Assembly: GCA_964369475.1 (NCBI GenBank)
Contig: CAYJFK010000002.1
Coordinates: 1-64,000 of the forward strand
Origin: CAYJFK01 sp964369475
Lineage (GTDB): Bacteria; Bacillota; Clostridia; Oscillospirales; Feifaniaceae
Direction of reading: 5' to 3'
Length of the DNA stretch: 64,000 bases
This document shows, in pieces, positions 15,982 to 24,248 of this stretch; positions within the stretch are counted from its first letter, which is position 1; every line of letters starts with the position of its first letter. The translations under genes were made by a program, and so were the position numbers. The notes beneath the pieces were generated by a model. The model ran no database searches. It saw only the letters and a program-made list of their open reading frames with translations, and was not told where the DNA came from.

Positions 15982-17409
15982 TTGCCGGATATTTTAAAAG
16001 TAACCACCCCTCTTGTCAATAAAAACCAACCTGTTACACCAAAAGTCCCAACCGAACTTGTCTCTCCTTTTAATTTACAGGAGTCGAGCAAGGTAATACA
16101 AACCCACAATCAAAGCGAGATTTTAAAGCAAAATACAAGCATGTGGGGCGATGGCGATGCGCCTGCTTTACTGCTTAATTTACTAAAAGACCCTGCCGTT
16201 GCTGTTTCTTATCTAAAGAACATCATGCTTTTAGAGGAAATATTCAAGCTCCTTCCCGCAAACAACAAGACGGTAACACAGGAAATACAACAACTTTTCG
16301 GCGGCCTTATGATGGAGTCGAGCGAGATCGTGCCCGAAATGCAGAGGCAGGAGAGCGCCTCGACGATATTTAAGGGCGAGCTTTTTGATGTTTTAAGGTA
16401 TATTTCCAAGGAAAATCAAGGTCAGGCGCAGGTGCAATATGCAATTGCAAATCTATTAAAGGCTGTAAACAACCACTTTGCTAAAAAGGATATATTAGAC
16501 GCCGTTGCCAACAATCTCGCTTTTTTAAAGGACGGAGTGCATTCGAGCAAATCTTTAACCTCGCTCATCGATGGGCTAATTGCCAGATACCGCTCCCCCG
16601 GCGCAGGCGGCGAAATAATAAACTTAAAGACCGACACTCAGGCATTGTTTGGGCAGATTGAAGACAGTCTTCTCTTTTCGCCAAAACTTTCTAAGGTCTT
16701 ATCCATTATAACGCATAATTTGTCAAGATACAACGATAACGACACATTTTTCGGAGAATCTGTCTACCGATTAAGGCAAATGCTGTCGGGCGACGTTAGA
16801 GAGGCATTTTCTGCCGCTGTCGATCGTTTTTACTCGGGACTTCGCTCGGGCGATTTGGAAGCGCAGATGCAGCGTGCTGTTATGGACCAAAACTCCAAGG
16901 TTATGGAGTCTTTAACCTCTCTTGTGTCGCACCAGTCTGGCACAGAGCCCATGAGCGCATCGGAAGCTGCTAAGATTGAAAATATTCTTCACAGTCTCCT
17001 ATCTTCTCCATGCAACTTCACGCCGCTACTGCATTTTATAATCCCTGCTACCCACGGCGAAACACAGGCCTTTGCCGAAATTTGGATAAACCCCGAAAGC
17101 GACGAGAAGGACATGCAAAACGGTGCAACCGAGGGTATTCATTTCCTTATGGTTATGGATGTTGAAGGCTCGGGACGATTTGAGGCAGAGCTCTTTGCAC
17201 ATGGGCAAACTCTCGACCTTGCTTTGTTTATACCTCCGCCACTGCTCGAAGGATTTTCTTCGTTACCACAGAAAATTTCAAGGGTAATGAACAGTACTTC
17301 TTATAAACTCGGCAAGGTTTCTATGGAACCTATGCTAAACTCGAGATCCCTAATGGAGGTCTTTAAATCATTACCTTACAGGAGGGTTGGAATAGATGTC
17401 AAAATCTGA
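15982..17409 (+). CDS. FliK/YlqG-like flagellar hook-length-control family protein
   Basis: A 475-residue protein whose last ~120 residues resemble the C-terminal hook-length control (FliK) domain: HGETQAFAEIWINPES, then a strand-rich stretch ending in SLPYRRVGIDVKI. The long N-terminal part is helical and low in recognisable motifs. I chose TTG at 15982 after GGAGGTG at 15967-15973. The stop overlaps the start of an FlhB C-domain homologue; FliK acts through the FlhB C-domain in flagellar export switching, so the pair may form an accessory switch. This matches the ylqG-ylqH pair of Bacillus, whose role is not settled. Confidence 0.65.
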   Translation: MPDILKVTTPLVNKNQPVTPKVPTELVSPFNLQESSKVIQTHNQSEILKQNTSMWGDGDAPALLLNLLKDPAVAVSYLKNIMLLEEIFKLLPANNKTVTQEIQQLFGGLMMESSEIVPEMQRQESASTIFKGELFDVLRYISKENQGQAQVQYAIANLLKAVNNHFAKKDILDAVANNLAFLKDGVHSSKSLTSLIDGLIARYRSPGAGGEIINLKTDTQALFGQIEDSLLFSPKLSKVLSIITHNLSRYNDNDTFFGESVYRLRQMLSGDVREAFSAAVDRFYSGLRSGDLEAQMQRAVMDQNSKVMESLTSLVSHQSGTEPMSASEAAKIENILHSLLSSPCNFTPLLHFIIPATHGETQAFAEIWINPESDEKDMQNGATEGIHFLMVMDVEGSGRFEAELFAHGQTLDLALFIPPPLLEGFSSLPQKISRVMNSTSYKLGKVSMEPMLNSRSLMEVFKSLPYRRVGIDVKI

Positions 17410-17689
17410 TAAGGCGGTAGCCTTAAAATACAACTTAGAGCAGGATTTAGCCCCTGTTGTAGTAGCGTCGGGATACGGACATATTGCCGAGAAAATAATA
17501 GACATAGCCGAAAACAGGGGAATACCGGTCTATCGAGACGACAGCGCATCTTCCATGCTCTGTATGCTCGATGTAGGCCGTACAATTCCACCCGAGCTAT
17601 ACGAAGCGGTCGCCGCTATATACTGCCAAATTCTCGAAGTGGCGGGCGAGCTTAAATCGGGCGGAATGCATCCACCCTCGGTAGAATAA
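17396..17689 (+). CDS. FlhB C-terminal domain homologue (FhlB/YlqH)
   Basis: A 97-residue stand-alone version of the cytoplasmic C-domain of the export-apparatus protein FlhB. The pattern KAVALKYN, then APVVVASGYGHIAEKII, then RGIPVYRDD and IPPELYEAVAAIY matches the region after the FlhB autocleavage site; the NPTH motif itself is absent, as expected for FhlB proteins. ATG with AGGAGGG upstream, overlapping the FliK-like gene by 14 nt. Confidence 0.85.
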   Translation: MSKSDKAVALKYNLEQDLAPVVVASGYGHIAEKIIDIAENRGIPVYRDDSASSMLCMLDVGRTIPPELYEAVAAIYCQILEVAGELKSGGMHPPSVE

Positions 17690-18381
17690 TGGCCTCCCCG
17701 AGCGAGCGCAGAGCTCGCAGAGATAGGGAGAGTGCAAATTACAGTTATCGCATGAAAAGAGTGACTGGCGGTACATTTATGATTGTTGCAGCCCTTGTTT
17801 TAACTGTAAATTTATTTTCAACCCTCGCCCCGAGGGTAATTCCGAATACAGAATATCAACTCATGATAGTAAGCCCATCAAGCCCCTTAGACGAGAATTA
17901 TACCCCTTCACTCATCGATGTGGGCGGCTCTATTCAAGTAGATGCTCGCATACTGCCCGACCTGTCGGCAATGCTCGAAGCGGCAACGGCAGACGGCGTC
18001 GGCATTGTGCTACGCTCGGGATATAGGAGTTCTGACCATCATAGACTTATATATGAAAACGAGATAAACGGCCTTATGGCAGAGGACGGGTTAACTCGTG
18101 ACGAGGCAATGGCAGAGGTGTCAAGCTATATGCACTCATACGGCTTTAGCGAGCGGCAAACAGGTCTTGTTGTCGAGCTCATTGTCGATGATAACTATGC
18201 GTGGCTCACCGAAAATGCGGCTACATACGGTTTTATCTTGCGCTATCCCGAAGGAAAAAAGGCCTATACCGGCTTAGAACACAACGAGGCTTTATACAGA
18301 TATGTCGGCACAGAACATGCCGCTAATATTAATTCTTCTAAACTTTCCTTGGAAGAATATGTGCAAAGTATTGAGGAATAG
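17689..18381 (+). CDS. VanY-like protein with lost zinc site (predicted pseudoenzyme)
   Basis: A 230-residue single-pass membrane protein (transmembrane about 28-46) with the fold pattern of D-Ala-D-Ala carboxypeptidases of the VanY/peptidase M15B group, such as LRSGYRSSDHHRLIYE. The usual SxHxxGxAxD motif reads SERQTGLVVEL, so the zinc His is Arg and the zinc Asp is Glu. The usual ExWHxRYVG reads NEALYRYVG, so the third zinc ligand and the catalytic Glu are lost. It may bind peptidoglycan peptides without cleaving them. Its ATG overlaps the stop of the FlhB-like gene (TAATG), so the three genes are an operon. Confidence is high for the fold, moderate for inactivity. Confidence 0.75.
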   Translation: MASPSERRARRDRESANYSYRMKRVTGGTFMIVAALVLTVNLFSTLAPRVIPNTEYQLMIVSPSSPLDENYTPSLIDVGGSIQVDARILPDLSAMLEAATADGVGIVLRSGYRSSDHHRLIYENEINGLMAEDGLTRDEAMAEVSSYMHSYGFSERQTGLVVELIVDDNYAWLTENAATYGFILRYPEGKKAYTGLEHNEALYRYVGTEHAANINSSKLSLEEYVQSIEE

Positions 18382-18398
18382 ATAAATTGTGGTATAAT
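18371..18398 (+). promoter_or_regulatory. Candidate promoter of the FtsA-like gene
   Basis: TTGAGG (18371-18376), 16 nt, TATAAT (18393-18398). The -35 lies in the last codons of the upstream VanY-like gene. Confidence 0.55.
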
Positions 18399-18435
18399 AA
18401 TTAGATAGACGTTTGTTTGAAAGGGGGTATTATTC

Positions 18436-20583
18436 TTGAGCGAGCATAACGAGAATAATATATTTGCTCTTGATATAGGCACAAGGAGCGTTATAGGAAT
18501 AGTCGGACGGCAAGAGGGCGACATTTTTAATGTACTTGCAACCGAAAGAGAAGAATACTCGACAAGGGCAGTTGTAGACGGTCAGATTGAAGATATACTT
18601 CAAACGGCAAGAGTTGCAGGAGTGGTAAAGTCGAGGCTTGAAGAAAAGCTCGGTCAGGCGCTTACACATGTACACATTGCGGCGGCAGGACGAATACTCC
18701 GCACAGTTACCGCCACAAGCACTCTTACAGTGCCCGACGGGCCTATCGACACAGTTTTTGTGTCGGAGCTAACTCAATCGGCACTTAGAAATGCCTTTGA
18801 GGAGCTATCAGTCAAAGACAAAGGACACACATTTTTATGTGTTGGACATACTGTTAAGAAATATACATTAGATGGCTACGATCTATCGACTATACTGGAA
18901 CACAAAGGAAACGAAGCCAAGATCGACCTTATTGCCACCTTCCTTCCAAAAGAGGTCGTCGAGAGCTTATATGCCACCATGTCCAAGATAGACCTAACGG
19001 TATCGGGCATGACGCTCGAGCCGATAGCCGCAATGAATGCAATAATCCCCGACGACATACGCAAGCTAAACTTAGCGCTGTGCGACATAGGAGCAGGCAC
19101 TTCCGACATTGCAATATGCAAAGATGGCAGCGTGGTCTCCTACACAATGGCGACAGTCGCAGGCGACGAGGTTACAGAGGCCGTTATGCAGTCCTGCCTT
19201 GTAGACTTCGTAACAGGCGAGCAGATAAAATGGCGCCTTGCCGAGTCGCTCGAAGGGGACGTTACTTATATAAATATACTCGGTTTCGAAGAAACGCACA
19301 GTGCCGCTGAACTCTATTCGAGAATAAACGGCACGATAGAAGAACTTGCAAAAGAGATAAGCCAAAGCATATTAGAGGACAACTCAGGCCAGCCTGCCGC
19401 TGTATTTCTCGTGGGCGGCGGAAGTAAAACCCCCACACTTAGAGAGCTTGTCGCCGAGACAATGGGACTCGATTTAAATCGTGTCGCCGTCGGTAGCAAT
19501 GTTCATATAAAGCGCATGGCAAAGTCGGACGAGGACATATTCGGCCCCGAATACGCAACCCCTTTGGGAATTGCCCTAACGGCAATAAAAAATGCGTGGG
19601 GGGACAGTTTTTCGATAGAGATAAACGGCAAAAAACAGCACCTTATGAACAGTTTCGACAGCTCTGTACTGGGGGTGCTCCAAATGGCAGGTTATAAATA
19701 CAGCCAGCTTATAGCAAGGGCAGGCACTTCGATATACTACGAGCTCGACGGACAAAACCGCATAGCTCGAGGTGGACTGCCGACACCGAGCGAGATACTA
19801 CTAAACGGCGCTATCGCCTCTCTTTCGCAGGCCGTAAAGGTCGGCGATGTGCTGACAGTAAAAACAGCGCAAAACGGCGAGGATGCCGCATTGACACTGC
19901 GACAGGCAGTCGCACATATGGAGGATCGCACATCAAGACGCTTTAAGGTAAACGGGAAGCCTGCTACACTTCAATATAACATATCGTCAGGCGATGTAAT
20001 AGAAAGCGAGATAAAAAAGGGCAAAGAGGACTCTCCCTCCACCAAGCGTAGCGCAAAGCAAGATACAAAACCAAAAAAAGCCCCAAGGACGAGAGCGCAA
20101 AAAGCGCCTAACCCGATAACGCCCCCCCCGATGGTAGAGAGCATAGTCCCACCTACCCCCGAATACATACCACCGTCACCCGAGCCCGAGTATATGCCGC
20201 TCCCCCACAAGCAGCCGGCACTGCCGACACAGCCTACACTCGAGCCCGACTATATATTAACCGATCAAGGCACACTCGAGCCTTTAGATGAAATCGAACT
20301 TCTAAACTCGGATGTCCCACTCGTGCCGGCAGACTCGGCACTTTCCCCCATCGCAGAGGAGGCCGCTCCGCCAAAGGTCGGCATAACGGTTAACTTAAAC
20401 GGCAACCTACTCACGCTACCTTATATGGAGGCATATCATTTCCTCGACCTGCTCCCCTATTCGGGCATAGACGAAGCAGAGCCAAAGGATTTTGTCGTTC
20501 AACTTATTAACGGCAGTACAGCCGCCTATCTCGACGAGATAAAGCATGGTGACATTGCGGAAATATACTGGGAAGATAACTAA
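18436..20583 (+). CDS. Long FtsA/PilM-family actin-like ATPase
   Basis: A 715-residue member of the FtsA/PilM actin-like superfamily. Phosphate-binding loops are ALDIGTRSVIG near the N-terminus, CDIGAGTSDIAI near residue 220, and LVGGGSKTPTL near residue 330. FtsA proteins are usually 400-430 residues. Here a second part follows: a domain at about 380-530, a Pro-rich, low-complexity linker at about 535-620, and a final small beta domain (about 635-715). TTG start after AAGGGGG. There is no ftsZ or mreB nearby; upstream is a VanY-like wall protein. Comparable long FtsA-like proteins occur in clostridia, but the role is unknown to me. It lacks an obvious membrane helix. Confidence 0.75.
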   Translation: MSEHNENNIFALDIGTRSVIGIVGRQEGDIFNVLATEREEYSTRAVVDGQIEDILQTARVAGVVKSRLEEKLGQALTHVHIAAAGRILRTVTATSTLTVPDGPIDTVFVSELTQSALRNAFEELSVKDKGHTFLCVGHTVKKYTLDGYDLSTILEHKGNEAKIDLIATFLPKEVVESLYATMSKIDLTVSGMTLEPIAAMNAIIPDDIRKLNLALCDIGAGTSDIAICKDGSVVSYTMATVAGDEVTEAVMQSCLVDFVTGEQIKWRLAESLEGDVTYINILGFEETHSAAELYSRINGTIEELAKEISQSILEDNSGQPAAVFLVGGGSKTPTLRELVAETMGLDLNRVAVGSNVHIKRMAKSDEDIFGPEYATPLGIALTAIKNAWGDSFSIEINGKKQHLMNSFDSSVLGVLQMAGYKYSQLIARAGTSIYYELDGQNRIARGGLPTPSEILLNGAIASLSQAVKVGDVLTVKTAQNGEDAALTLRQAVAHMEDRTSRRFKVNGKPATLQYNISSGDVIESEIKKGKEDSPSTKRSAKQDTKPKKAPRTRAQKAPNPITPPPMVESIVPPTPEYIPPSPEPEYMPLPHKQPALPTQPTLEPDYILTDQGTLEPLDEIELLNSDVPLVPADSALSPIAEEAAPPKVGITVNLNGNLLTLPYMEAYHFLDLLPYSGIDEAEPKDFVVQLINGSTAAYLDEIKHGDIAEIYWEDN

Positions 20584-20621
20584 ACCCTTGCCGACGGCAA
20601 ACTAATTAAAAGGAGTGCATT

Positions 20622-21836
20622 ATGGAAACCTACATAGTAAGACAACCCATACTAAGAGCCGACAAAGAGGTCGTTGCCTACGAGCTTGTTTACAGGCATG
20701 ATGCAAGCAGCCTGTTTAACGACAAGGACTATTCGAGCGCCAACGCAATTATTGAATTTTTCTCCGATATGGATGCAGACAGCTTTGTATCCTCCAAGGA
20801 CGTTTATCTAACATTCACTCCAAATCTGCTCTTGCGAGACATTCCAAAGCTCTTCGACCCAAAACGACTTGTTATGCAGGTCGAAGAGACCGTTCTTATG
20901 CACCCCGACGCAAGGGATGCCCTTGTAAAATATCGTGAAATGGGCTATCGCACTGCGCTTATCGGCTTTGTTTACTCCAAGAAAATTCTCGATTTGCTTT
21001 ACTTGATCGACATGATAAAGCTCGATTTTTCAGAGCCAAATCTAAACGAATACACAGGGCTAATCGGTGTTGCGCACGGGCTTGGCAAAGAGGTTATTGC
21101 CTACAACGTGAACAACCCCGCACTGCTGCAAATTGCATTTGAAATTGGCATAGACCGTATGCAGGGCTCAGGCGTTGCCGAGATGGTGCGCACCGAGATA
21201 AAAAAGGCCGACCACCTCGAGTCTAACTTCCTTCGCCTGCTCGCCGCCATTACAAAGGCAGAGCCTGATTTTGACGAAATTGCAAAGATTATATCGCTCG
21301 ACGTTACACTAACATTCTCCCTAATGCGCATTGTTAACTCGGCATACTTCGGACTTAAAAACCGTGTTAACGACGTAACGCAGGCCCTTACCATGATAGG
21401 GCTTACACAGCTAAAGCAGTGGGTATATCTTATGAGCTTTGCCAACAAGGGCAGTGTGTCGGACGAGCTTATCAAGACCTCCTTCCAAAGGGGTACACTT
21501 TGCGAAGAACTTGCCAAGAACTCCAAAAACTTCCCTCTCAATGCATCGGAGGCATACCTGCTCGGCATGTTCTCGACACTCGATGTACTGCTTGAGGTTA
21601 ACATGGCCTCTGCCATCGAAAAACTTCCGCTCTCCGACGAGCTCAAGGCAGGCCTCCTCGGTGAGCCCTCCGCCGCCTTTACAATGCTTTGCCTATGCTA
21701 TGCCTACGAAAAGGGCGACTGGAGCGAACTCGGCCAAATCGCCCACATGCTCGGAATCCCCCTTGACGTGGTCGGCGACAGCTACATTAAGTCAATCCGC
21801 ACGGTTGGAGAAGTTTGGAAAACATTGATGCGGTAG
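20622..21836 (+). CDS. EAL-HDOD signalling protein (YuxH type), EAL likely inactive
   Basis: A 404-residue protein with an N-terminal EAL-like domain (about 1-190) and a C-terminal HDOD domain (about 195-400, with MRIVNSAYFGL and ALTMIGLTQLKQWV). This is the YuxH architecture. In active c-di-GMP phosphodiesterases the first motif is ExL and a DDFGTG-type loop binds metal. Here the first motif is YELVYR and the loop reads ALIGFVYSKK, so both metal-binding aspartates are lost. It may sense c-di-GMP or act as a scaffold. ATG with AAAAGGAG upstream. A PilZ c-di-GMP receptor is encoded 2.4 kb downstream. Confidence 0.85.
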   Translation: METYIVRQPILRADKEVVAYELVYRHDASSLFNDKDYSSANAIIEFFSDMDADSFVSSKDVYLTFTPNLLLRDIPKLFDPKRLVMQVEETVLMHPDARDALVKYREMGYRTALIGFVYSKKILDLLYLIDMIKLDFSEPNLNEYTGLIGVAHGLGKEVIAYNVNNPALLQIAFEIGIDRMQGSGVAEMVRTEIKKADHLESNFLRLLAAITKAEPDFDEIAKIISLDVTLTFSLMRIVNSAYFGLKNRVNDVTQALTMIGLTQLKQWVYLMSFANKGSVSDELIKTSFQRGTLCEELAKNSKNFPLNASEAYLLGMFSTLDVLLEVNMASAIEKLPLSDELKAGLLGEPSAAFTMLCLCYAYEKGDWSELGQIAHMLGIPLDVVGDSYIKSIRTVGEVWKTLMR

Positions 21837-21847
21837 CTTTATTTAAG

Positions 21848-21979
21848 TAATAAGTAATAGTGAATAAGTAATAACTATTGTGAAAAACCGCCTTCGGGCG
21901 GTTTTTTTATTATATTCAAATAAAAGTTGCCACAGGCAACTTTTTACCATACTTCTTACTTCTTCACTATTACTTATTA
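21848..21979. repeat. Composite intergenic element upstream of flagellin
   Basis: Nested structure: a 24-bp inverted repeat with one mismatch (21848-21871 against 21956-21979, built of AGTAATAGTGAA-like words) encloses a terminator (21883-21909, CCGCC/GGCGG stem then T7) and a perfect 10-bp TTGCC hairpin (21922-21931 with 21935-21944). A matching set of parts follows the flagellin gene at 24001-24130. The terminator ends the EAL-HDOD transcript. Confidence 0.8.
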
Positions 21980-22148
21980 CCTAATATCCCCTCCCCAAAA
22001 AGCGTAGAACAAAAAAAATTAAAAAAACTTCAAATCCCCTCTTTACTTTTTCCTAAACCATGGAATAACACTATTGAGGGTTTTACATGGTACCGAAATC
22101 CTCAGGCGCTCGATTAGCGGCCGCTTTGGGAGTGCCACAAAATTAAAC

Positions 22149-22188
22149 GGGGCGAAAATGGAATTTCCCCCTAATATAACATGGAGGT
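22149..22188 (+). promoter_or_regulatory. CsrA-type leader of flagellin mRNA
   Basis: A hairpin at 22149-22170 (GGGG, small bulge, AAAT, GGA loop, ATTT, CCCC) presents GGA at 22160-22162 in the loop. A second GGA at 22183-22185 lies in ATGGAGG, the SD of flagellin, 23 nt downstream. Two GGA sites, one in a hairpin loop and one over the SD, is the arrangement of the B. subtilis hag leader, where CsrA blocks translation and FliW antagonises it. The regulators are not in this window. Confidence 0.6.
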
Positions 22189-22195
22189 ATATATC

Positions 22196-23980
22196 ATGGG
22201 TATGGTCGTAAGAACCAATTCTATGGCAAACAATGCATTCCGTCAGCTCGGAATGAACAACTCGGCGGTTTCCAAGAGCTTAGAAAAGCTATCTTCGGGC
22301 TTCCGCATCAACCGCGCAGGCGACGACGCTGCAGGTCTTGCTATTTCGGAAAAAATGAAGGCTCAAATCAAGGGTCTTGAGCAGGCATCGACAAACTCGC
22401 AGGATGGTATTTCTCTAATCCAAACTGCTGAAGGTGCAACAACAGAAATCCACAACATGCTTAACCGTATGGTAGAGCTTGCAACAAAGTCGGCTAACGG
22501 CACAATCCAAGACGAAGTTGACCGTGAAGCTATCCAAGCAGAGGTTGACGCTCTTAATGGAGAAATAACACGTATTGCACAGTCCACAACATTTAATGGC
22601 ATCAACCTACTTGATGGTTCTCTTGTAGATGATACTGTTGCTCAGATCACTGGTCTAACTGGAACAGCTGGCACAATAACGCTACCTGGTGCAGGTGATG
22701 TTCAAGCTGACAATACAATTCTTGGTGAAGCAGCGACTACTGCAACAAAGACATCGTTCAGCGTTGACCTTAGCCGTGTATCTACTACTACTACTGGTAC
22801 TACTGCCGGCTCTTTCACTCTAACTGTAGGTGGGCAAGCTATTCAAGTAGCTACTGCTACAGCCGCTGACGCAACTTCTACTATTACCGAAGATGGTGCG
22901 GCACTCGCTACTAAAATCTTCAACTTGATTGACGGCACTGGCGTAGGTGGTACTCCTACTGCAGGTCAACTCGATATTAGTGGTGTAGCATATTCGGCTA
23001 CTCTGTCTGGTTCTACTTTAACATTCACAATGGTTGCTGATCCGACTGATGCTGCTGATCTTCCTGGCAATTTAGTGATTTCTGCTACAAGTGCTGGTAC
23101 AGCAGCAGATGGCACTATAAACTTGGGTGCAATTAATGTTACTGAGGGTTCCATTGCATCTACAGGCACTCCTGCATACACAGAGTTCACTCTTACGGCT
23201 GCACAAGTCGTTGATGGCGGCGCTTTGACAATCGGCAACGAAACTTATGTCTTCTCACTTGGTGAAGATAGCATCGCTGATGATGTCATTGCAGAATTGG
23301 GTGGCGGTGCAGGTGTATCTAATATTAAAAAGGTTGACTTAACTGACCTTCCGACTCTATCTTCTGGTCAACTTGATGCTGGAGATTTGACAACAGCGTT
23401 AAGCAGACTAACCAATGTAGCTAAAGACAATGCTGTTTTCACGGTCGGCCACAAGGGTGCAGAAACAACACTTCACCAAAAAGCTGGCTCATCTGTTGAT
23501 TTAACAACAATGGAAAACTTCCAAGCAGCTGTTTCGCTTACAACGTACGCTTTAGAAACTTCTGGCGGAACTGGCGCAAACAATGGTCTAACTCTACAAA
23601 TCGGTGATACTGCTGATCCATTCAACAAAATCACTGTTTCTGTCGATGACCTTTCTGCTGCTGGCCTTGGCCTTGATGGTTTGAGTGTTTCTAACCTTGA
23701 AGATTCTGCTTTAGCCATTGATACAGTTAAGACAGCTATCAACCAGGTTTCGACAAACAGAGCTAACCTTGGTGCACTTCAAAACCGCCTTGAGTACACA
23801 ATCAACAACCTTGACACAACTGCTGAGAACATGACTGCTGCTAACAGCCGTATTCGTGACACAGACATGGCCAAGGAAATGATGCAGTACACACAGATGA
23901 ACGTTCTAACACAGGCTGCACAGGCTATGCTTGCACAGGCAAACCAACAGCCACAGGCAATCCTACAACTTCTTCAGTAA
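22196..23980 (+). CDS. Flagellin
   Basis: Major filament subunit, 594 residues from the ATG at 22196 (GGAGGT 7 nt upstream; the upstream ATG at 22181 overlaps that SD). The conserved N-terminal D0/D1 region contains LEKLSSGFRINRAGDDAAGL and the C-terminal D1/D0 region contains RIRDTDMAKEMM and ends in a helix with AQAMLAQANQQ. Between them, roughly residues 155-490, is a long Thr/Ala/Gly-rich variable region, so the protein is about twice a minimal flagellin. It is followed by a strong terminator and is probably monocistronic. No convincing sigma-D promoter was found. Confidence 0.95.
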   Translation: MGMVVRTNSMANNAFRQLGMNNSAVSKSLEKLSSGFRINRAGDDAAGLAISEKMKAQIKGLEQASTNSQDGISLIQTAEGATTEIHNMLNRMVELATKSANGTIQDEVDREAIQAEVDALNGEITRIAQSTTFNGINLLDGSLVDDTVAQITGLTGTAGTITLPGAGDVQADNTILGEAATTATKTSFSVDLSRVSTTTTGTTAGSFTLTVGGQAIQVATATAADATSTITEDGAALATKIFNLIDGTGVGGTPTAGQLDISGVAYSATLSGSTLTFTMVADPTDAADLPGNLVISATSAGTAADGTINLGAINVTEGSIASTGTPAYTEFTLTAAQVVDGGALTIGNETYVFSLGEDSIADDVIAELGGGAGVSNIKKVDLTDLPTLSSGQLDAGDLTTALSRLTNVAKDNAVFTVGHKGAETTLHQKAGSSVDLTTMENFQAAVSLTTYALETSGGTGANNGLTLQIGDTADPFNKITVSVDDLSAAGLGLDGLSVSNLEDSALAIDTVKTAINQVSTNRANLGALQNRLEYTINNLDTTAENMTAANSRIRDTDMAKEMMQYTQMNVLTQAAQAMLAQANQQPQAILQLLQ

Positions 23981-24000
23981 GAATCAGTCTTACTTTTATA

Positions 24001-24150
24001 AAAAAACCGCCCGACGGGGCGGTTTTTTTATTCCCGAGTAAAATAAAAATTGCCCAAAGGCAATTTTTCACCACAACTATTCACTCTTCACTATTCACTA
24101 TTCACTCTCCACTATTCACTCTTCACTTTTCTCTCTCCACTTCTATTTCC
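24001..24150. repeat. Composite intergenic element downstream of flagellin
   Basis: Order: terminator (24001-24030, CCGCCC/GGGCGG stem then T7); a perfect 10-bp hairpin AAAAATTGCC (24045-24054) with GGCAATTTTT (24059-24068); and a tract at about 24077-24145 made of degenerate TATTCACT/CTTCACT words. Terminator, TTGCC hairpin and TTCACTATT words occur in the same order as upstream of the flagellin gene. Confidence 0.8.
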
Positions 24151-24183
24151 GCAAGCTTTTAGGCAATTTTTTTAATTTCTCTA

Positions 24184-24212
24184 TTGTCTCACCATAAAAA
24201 TTATAGTATAAT
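24184..24212 (+). promoter_or_regulatory. Promoter of the PilZ gene
   Basis: TTGTCT (24184-24189), 17 nt, TATAAT (24207-24212), 37 nt before the GTG start. Confidence 0.7.
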
Positions 24213-24248
24213 GGTTATATATGCGTGTAAGAAGGGGGATCACCTGTC

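Noticed and set aside
22000..22148. Sigma-D (flagellar) promoter of flagellin
   Set aside because: A TAAA and an ACCGAAAT (6/8 match to the -10) occur, but spaced ~37 nt rather than ~15, so I could not support it.
21880..24150. Insertion sequence around flagellin
   Set aside because: Repeats flank the gene, but no transposase, terminal inverted repeats or target-site duplication could be found.
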